A stretch of DNA of 64,000 bases from assembly GCA_035275065.1 (NCBI GenBank), contig DATENM010000158.1:62001-126000 (forward strand), read 5' to 3'. The notes under the pieces are model-generated. The model saw nothing but the letters and a program-made list of their open reading frames with translations, was not told where the DNA came from and did not search any database. A program made the translations under genes and the position numbers. This DNA is from Blastocatellia bacterium. GTDB taxonomy: Bacteria > Acidobacteriota > Blastocatellia > UBA7656. Positions within the stretch are counted from its first letter, which is position 1. The number at the start of each line of letters is the position of its first letter. Shown one piece after another: positions 59,531 to 64,000 of the stretch.

Positions 59531-61350
59531 TTTTTCCGTGCGCGCTTCTTGCGCTCTAACTCGGCGAGCAGCTTTGACAGAGGCAAGGTGTTCAACACAT
59601 CGTCTTTCGTCAGCCAGGCACGCCGCGCCGTGGCGATGCCGTAGCGCATCGCCTCAAAGCCGCGCGTCTGGTGCGCGTCGGTGCTGATAACGAAACCGAC
59701 GCCGGCCTGCCGCGCGACGCGGAGCCAGTAGCTGTTCAAGTCCAGACGGTAAGGGCTGGAATTCAGCTCTAGCCTGACGTTGTGTTTCTTGGCGGCGGCG
59801 AACACTTGCTCCAGGTCAATCTCATAGCCGGGCCGCTCGCCGAGTATGCGCCCTGTCGGGTGCGCGAAGACGTTCGGATAGCCTGTCTCCATGGCGCGGA
59901 CGACGCGCTCGGTGATCTGCTCTTTGGTCTGCTGAAATCCGGCGTGGATCGATATGACGATCCAGTCGAGCCGATCCAGCACCTCGAACGGCATGTCGAG
60001 CGAGCCGTCTGAAAGAATGTCCACCTCTGCGCCTTTCAGGACGCGAATGTCGTCATACTCGCGCGCCGCCGCATCAATCTCTTCGATCTCTTTCAACAGC
60101 TCGGCGGGCGTGTTTCCATTAGCGATTGTGGTTGATTGGGTGTGGTCTGTAATGGCGATGTACTGGTAACCACGCCGGCGCGCCGCTTCGACCATCTCGC
60201 GGATCGAATTCTGCCCATCCGACCACGTTGTGTGCATGTGAAAGTCACCGCGCATGTCTTCGATCCCGATCAGCTCAGGCAAACGATGGTCGCGCGCGGC
60301 GGCGACCTCGCCGAGCCCTTCGCGAAGCTCCGGCGCGATCATCTCAAGCCCGAGGGCGCTATAGAATTCTTCTTCGTTATGAGGTGCTAATGGGTTCTGA
60401 CTGTCCGCGTCTTTCGTTTTGCGCCTGCGCCCGCCGGAAGCCGCAGCCCCAGCCAGTCGAAACCCTTTGAAGCTGTAGCCGCGCGCCTGGGCTTCGGCTT
60501 CGAGATCGCGCAGGTGTTCGACTGAACCGGTCGTGCGTACCATCGCTGCCGCGAAATTGGCTTCCGAAGCCAGATGCAAGGTGACGGCGACACCCTTCTT
60601 CGTCACCGCCTCGACACGGTCGGTGCGTTGCGCCTTGATCTCTGTGAACTGCGACAGCTTGCCGAACGCCTGCGACACTCCCCTGGCTTCGCTGGTGGCA
60701 AGGATTTCGACGTGATCCACCATTTCGCAGCCGCGGCGGATCTGGCCGACGACTTCCACGCGTGACGGGCTCCCGCCGTTGACGTTCCGCAATTGCTCAA
60801 GGATGGCTCCGGCAAGCTCTGTCGCCTCATTCAAGCGTATTTTGCCGCGCTCGCTTTCAAGCCGCGCTAGCGATGCCTGAATCCGCTTGACCGTCTTGTC
60901 GCCGAGACCGGGAACCGATTCGAGGCCGCCGCCGTCGGCAAATGCTTTCAACTCGTCCAGACTCTTGATGCCGAAATCCTGATAGAGCAACTGCGAAGTC
61001 TTCAGGCCGATGCCGGAAACGCGGCGCAGCTCCAGCACCGATTCGGGAATCTCTTCCTTCAGCCCCTCGAAAAACGACGAGGTGCCGGTCTCGATGATTT
61101 CGATGATTTGCGTGCTGAGCGATTTGCCGATGCCGGGAAGCTCCTGCAAGGCCGCCGCGCCGCGCGCCGCAATTTCGGCGACCGGCTGTTGCATCTCAGC
61201 GATGCTCTCGGCGGCGACGCGGTACGAACGCAGCTTGAAAGGATTCTCGTCCTTGAACTCCAGCAGGTCGGCAATGCGCTCCAGCACGCCGGCCACATCG
61301 CGGTTGTCTATCACCAGCTTGCCGTCGTAAGCGGCATCGGTTGCTTTCAT
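59527..61350 (-). CDS. polX: PolX family protein with degenerate polymerase and intact PHP nuclease
   Basis: N-terminal helix-hairpin-helix domain (DVAGVLERIADLLEFKDENPF, then PGIGKSLSTQI near 68), a polymerase beta-like region and a C-terminal PHP domain. In active PolX the catalytic motifs read GDxD and later xDL; here the first is VDHVEIL near 214 (H and E at the Asp positions) and the second is AVTLHL near 255 (T for Asp). All three catalytic aspartates are lost. PHP motifs are complete: DFHMHTTWSDG, ITDHTQS, GAEVDI, ISIHAGF, AHPTGR and STDAHQ. Hence 3'-5' exonuclease or AP-end processing without synthesis is expected. Length 607 is above the usual ~570-580 because of a linker. Confidence 0.88.
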   Translation of the reverse strand: MKATDAAYDGKLVIDNRDVAGVLERIADLLEFKDENPFKLRSYRVAAESIAEMQQPVAEIAARGAAALQELPGIGKSLSTQIIEIIETGTSSFFEGLKEEIPESVLELRRVSGIGLKTSQLLYQDFGIKSLDELKAFADGGGLESVPGLGDKTVKRIQASLARLESERGKIRLNEATELAGAILEQLRNVNGGSPSRVEVVGQIRRGCEMVDHVEILATSEARGVSQAFGKLSQFTEIKAQRTDRVEAVTKKGVAVTLHLASEANFAAAMVRTTGSVEHLRDLEAEAQARGYSFKGFRLAGAAASGGRRRKTKDADSQNPLAPHNEEEFYSALGLEMIAPELREGLGEVAAARDHRLPELIGIEDMRGDFHMHTTWSDGQNSIREMVEAARRRGYQYIAITDHTQSTTIANGNTPAELLKEIEEIDAAAREYDDIRVLKGAEVDILSDGSLDMPFEVLDRLDWIVISIHAGFQQTKEQITERVVRAMETGYPNVFAHPTGRILGERPGYEIDLEQVFAAAKKHNVRLELNSSPYRLDLNSYWLRVARQAGVGFVISTDAHQTRGFEAMRYGIATARRAWLTKDDVLNTLPLSKLLAELERKKRARKN

Positions 61351-61519
61351 AAGATTAAGCTAACGCCGGGCCGGTCGCCGGTCAATGAAATGTTCCCCGT
61401 TGACTTTGCCGGCGCGACTACGAGACAATTTAATTTCGCATAAACCCTGGCGACACCGCATTCGAGTAGCGCCGTTAAGATGATCTCTTAAACCCTCTTT
61501 GTTTGTCCTGGAGTAGAAT
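61351..61519. other. Divergent promoter region of polX and the gluzincin gene
   Basis: 169 bp between two divergent starts. I see no strong -35/-10 pair on either strand; CTGGAG lies before the ATG at 61520. Confidence 0.35.
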
Positions 61520-63397
61520 ATGAAGTCGAAACGTATCAGAGTTGCGCTTATCGCGCTTGCTGCCTTCATTCTTTTGAACGCCTCGCCGGCGTTGGCCAAA
61601 GACAAATGGATTCAACTGACGACGAAGAACCTCAACGTGGTCAGCAACGCCAGCGAAGATGACACCCGCCAGATCGCGCTGAAGATCGAGCAGTTCCATT
61701 TTATCTTCACCAAGTTATTCGGCATCAACACCGACAGCTTCCTGCCGGTCACCGTGATCGTCTTCAAGAGCGATGCGTCTTTCAAGCCGTTCAAGCCGCT
61801 TTACAACGGCAAGCCCTCGAACATCGCCGGCTACTTCCAGCCGAGCCCGGACGAAAACCTCATCGCACTGACCGCCAGCGATTACGGCGAAGAGCATCCG
61901 CTGGCGGCCATCTTTCACGAATACACGCACCTGCTCAACAGCTACACGCCACGCCAGTGGCCGATCTGGTTGAAAGAAGGGCTGGCCGAGCTTTATTCGA
62001 CTTTTGACGTGAAGAAGAAAGACGTGACGCTTGGCATGCCGATCTCGAACCACGTCAGGCTGCTGCGCGAGAACAAGTTTATTCCGCTGTCGGAGCTTTT
62101 CACCGTCGCCCACGATTCGCCGACCTATAACGAGCGTAACAAGCAAAGCATCTTTTACGCCGAGTCATGGGCGCTCATGCATTATTTGATGTACGGCAAC
62201 CATGCGGCGCGGCGGGAGCAGCTGATTAATTTCGTGCGGCTCATCAGCCAGGGCATGGAGGCCGAGCCGGCATTCAAACAGGCGTTCCAGACCGACACGG
62301 CAACGATGGAAAAGGAGTTGCGCCGTTACATCGGCAACGACAGCTATCCCGGCATGGTTTACACGCTGAATGCGGTCGAGGGCGAAAAAGAGATCGCGGC
62401 GCGCCCGCTCAGCGACGCCGAAGTGCAGTTTTATCTCGGCAACCTGTTGATGCGTACCCACCGCCTCGACGAGGCGGAGCCCTACTTCAAGCAAGCCATC
62501 GCGCTCGACCCGAACCTGGCGCGGCCTTATGAAGGGATGGGATTTGTCGAGATGCGCCGCAACCATTTCGACAAAGCCATGGATTACTTTAAGCAGGCGG
62601 CGACGCGCGACTCGAAAAACTTCTTTGCTCATTACTACTACGCCGAAGCCTTGCAGCACGAAACGCGAGGAGCCATTGGCGCTGACACCGCGACGACGAT
62701 GATGAATGAGCTGCGCACCGCAATCAAGCTGCGCCCACAGTTCGCCGACTCTTATTACTTGCTCGCCTTCGTCATCCAGGCGGCAAACGGCGACTTGAAA
62801 GAGGGATTGACGGCCATGCAGACCGCTCTGCGATTAGCGCCGCAGAACAAACATTACTGGCTCGGGCTGGCGCAGATACAGATGCGCATGAATGACTTTG
62901 CGGCGGCGAAAAAGACGCTCGCGCCGTTGCTGGCCGACGATAGCGAGCCGGGGTTGAAAACCTCTGCCCAATCGCTGATGCAATACATCGACTATCAAAT
63001 GCAACCGCGCCGCGAACCGCACATCACGGAAAGACGAATCGAATCGCCCGCGCCCGCTCCCGCAAGTGAGACGAGCGAAACGGCGCCGCGCCCGCCGCAA
63101 CAAGTTACCGGACGCCCGACGCTCACCATCGAAGGCACGAAGGTCGTGCGCGGCGTGCTGACACAGGTTGAATGCGCGAACGGAAAGATGCGAATTCTGC
63201 TCAACACCGCCGACAGCCTGCTGCGCTTCGACGTGACCGATATACAGAAGCTTCAGTACTACAGCCAGGACCCGAGCTTTGAAGGCAGTGTCGGTTGCGG
63301 GAAGGTGATGCACGTGGCTTACGTTTACTACAAGCCGTTGCCGGGCAATCAAGCACGTTTCGCCGGCGACGCGGTGGCCGTTGAGTTCGCGAAGTAG
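61520..63397 (+). CDS. Exported DUF1570-like gluzincin with TPR repeats
   Basis: A signal peptide (ALIALAAFILLNASPALA) is followed by a peptidase-like domain. HEYTHLLNS near residue 132 and a Glu in WLKEGLAELYS near 152-162 make an HEXXH+E zinc site of the DUF1570/peptidase MA type. Residues about 290-490 are TPR units (AEVQFYLGNLLMRTHRLDEAEPYFKQA; ARPYEGMGFVEMRRN). A Pro/Glu-rich linker (PAPAPASETSETAPRPP) leads to a C-terminal small beta domain with a cysteine pair. Such proteins are frequent in Acidobacteria and Planctomycetes; their substrates are unknown. Confidence 0.87.
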   Translation: MKSKRIRVALIALAAFILLNASPALAKDKWIQLTTKNLNVVSNASEDDTRQIALKIEQFHFIFTKLFGINTDSFLPVTVIVFKSDASFKPFKPLYNGKPSNIAGYFQPSPDENLIALTASDYGEEHPLAAIFHEYTHLLNSYTPRQWPIWLKEGLAELYSTFDVKKKDVTLGMPISNHVRLLRENKFIPLSELFTVAHDSPTYNERNKQSIFYAESWALMHYLMYGNHAARREQLINFVRLISQGMEAEPAFKQAFQTDTATMEKELRRYIGNDSYPGMVYTLNAVEGEKEIAARPLSDAEVQFYLGNLLMRTHRLDEAEPYFKQAIALDPNLARPYEGMGFVEMRRNHFDKAMDYFKQAATRDSKNFFAHYYYAEALQHETRGAIGADTATTMMNELRTAIKLRPQFADSYYLLAFVIQAANGDLKEGLTAMQTALRLAPQNKHYWLGLAQIQMRMNDFAAAKKTLAPLLADDSEPGLKTSAQSLMQYIDYQMQPRREPHITERRIESPAPAPASETSETAPRPPQQVTGRPTLTIEGTKVVRGVLTQVECANGKMRILLNTADSLLRFDVTDIQKLQYYSQDPSFEGSVGCGKVMHVAYVYYKPLPGNQARFAGDAVAVEFAK

Positions 63398-63417
63398 CGA
63401 AAGGCCGGTTCAGGAAA

Positions 63418-64000
63418 TCAAAGCTTTTCGAGGGCGGCGAACCGGGCTACGAACTTTTTCAGTCCGTAGCCCGGAAAGCTCACGGTCAGCTTGGCGTCAT
63501 CGCCCGCGCCTTCCGAACGCAGCACGACGCCCGTCCCGTACTTCGCATGCTTGACGCGTGCGCCGACGCGGAACTGGCCTTCAGATGTCGTCCCTTTTGT
63601 CTGTTGGCGGCTGCCTGTTCCACTCGGCCCGGTTCCCTGCCCTCGGCTCTCGCCTGCCGTTTCGTCGGTTCGGCGCTTGAAGAAATCGCGCACGCTGTCG
63701 GCAGAGTTATAAGTCTTACCCGTGTAATTCGACGTCTTCTTAACCGGCGGCTGCGATTCGCCGCGCAAGGCCGAAGCCGCCTGGCGATTCTGCTGCGTTT
63801 CGGGCCGCGCCGCAAAGCCGAGCCACGATGGCCCGAACGACATATCCTGTAACAACTCCAAAGGTATCTCGTTTAAGAAGCGCGAAGGCTCTGCCGGCAG
63901 CTCTTCGCCCCAGGTGCGCCGCTTCATGGCGTGCGTGATGTAGAGGTAACGCTGCGCCCGCGTGATGGCGACATAAGCGAGCCGTCGCTCCTCTTCCATT
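63418..64000 (-). CDS. UvrD/PcrA-type DNA helicase, C-terminal fragment (5' end outside window)
   Basis: The frame is open to the window edge. Its first residues (MEEERRLAYVAITRAQRYLYITHA) are the motif VI region of superfamily 1 helicases, including the arginine finger environment. PSRFLNEIP follows. The linker (residues about 60-140) is disordered with Gly/Thr/Gln. The last 50 residues (VGARVKHAKYGTGVVLRSEG.., LTVSFPGYGLKKFVARF) are the Tudor-like C-terminal domain by which PcrA/UvrD contacts RNA polymerase. The M shown at the window edge is not the real start. Confidence 0.92.
   Translation of the reverse strand, partial: MEEERRLAYVAITRAQRYLYITHAMKRRTWGEELPAEPSRFLNEIPLELLQDMSFGPSWLGFAARPETQQNRQAASALRGESQPPVKKTSNYTGKTYNSADSVRDFFKRRTDETAGESRGQGTGPSGTGSRQQTKGTTSEGQFRVGARVKHAKYGTGVVLRSEGAGDDAKLTVSFPGYGLKKFVARFAALEKL

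Overview
The window looks like a chromosomal segment of a high-GC, diderm, non-pathogen-like bacterium. The gene set best fits an acidobacterium, perhaps of the Blastocatellia type. It includes a CarD regulator, the cell-wall recycling ligase Mpl (meso-DAP wall), SpoVR/DUF444/PrkA, a DUF4331 cluster, PafA-type phosphatase, CHAT and many TPR secreted proteins, a Ser/Thr kinase, and heptameric intergenic repeats. The taxonomic call is inference; no rRNA, tRNA, CRISPR array, prophage or complete insertion sequence was seen.

Layout. 1-2.3 kb: the 3' end of a radical SAM gene, then two convergent genes (a small Cys-rich protein and a CarD regulator). Both are fronted by the same duplicated module: a TTGACA-17 bp-TASGGT promoter, 11 nt, then a 72-nt leader with two hairpins. 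This is the most unusual feature of the window. 2.3-6.1 kb: fatty acid desaturase, RRM protein, a 50-residue zinc-finger-like protein, a STAS antagonist, two small exported proteins and HU. 6.2-16 kb: zinc alcohol dehydrogenase, exported BNR-repeat protein, mpl, DUF1232 protein, ruvB, an SbcD-like nuclease with an unknown partner. 16-21 kb: a DUF4331 / TPR lipoprotein / NicO-type metal transporter operon, the transporter being a fusion of two NicO-like modules. 21.7-29.3 kb: GNAT, ssb, PAP2-like membrane enzyme, a SpoU methyltransferase, MFS exporter, geranylgeranyl-reductase-like flavoprotein, S1/P1 nuclease.

29.4-34 kb: the conserved prkA-DUF444-spoVR stress/sporulation-associated triad. 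34.3-43.5 kb: truB, a large exported TPR protein, a PafA-type alkaline phosphatase and, divergently, a membrane-anchored TPR-CHAT protease with an unknown downstream partner. 43.5-47.5 kb: a Cys-rich basic protein and a Rad52-like gene whose promoter is overlapped by a perfect 15-bp inverted repeat, divergent from an ECF sigma factor followed by two different anti-sigma factors. 47.5-55.7 kb: ABC exporter, small exported protein, TetR regulator with several GTTAA dyads, beta-CASP RNase-like protein, membrane Ser/Thr kinase, DJ-1/PfpI protein, DUF6677 membrane pair. 56-64 kb: HEAT-repeat protein, an uncharacterised gene pair (one with a histone-H1-like tail), a PolX whose polymerase catalytic aspartates are all replaced while its PHP nuclease is intact, a DUF1570/TPR gluzincin, and the 3' end of a UvrD/PcrA helicase.

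Several intergenic spaces are filled by inverted arrays of degenerate 7-bp units (around 19.7, 26.7, 35.3 and 57.1-57.3 kb), which look like a genome-wide repeat family. Genes are mostly short operons with recognisable Shine-Dalgarno sequences; start codons were chosen by those and by family N-termini.
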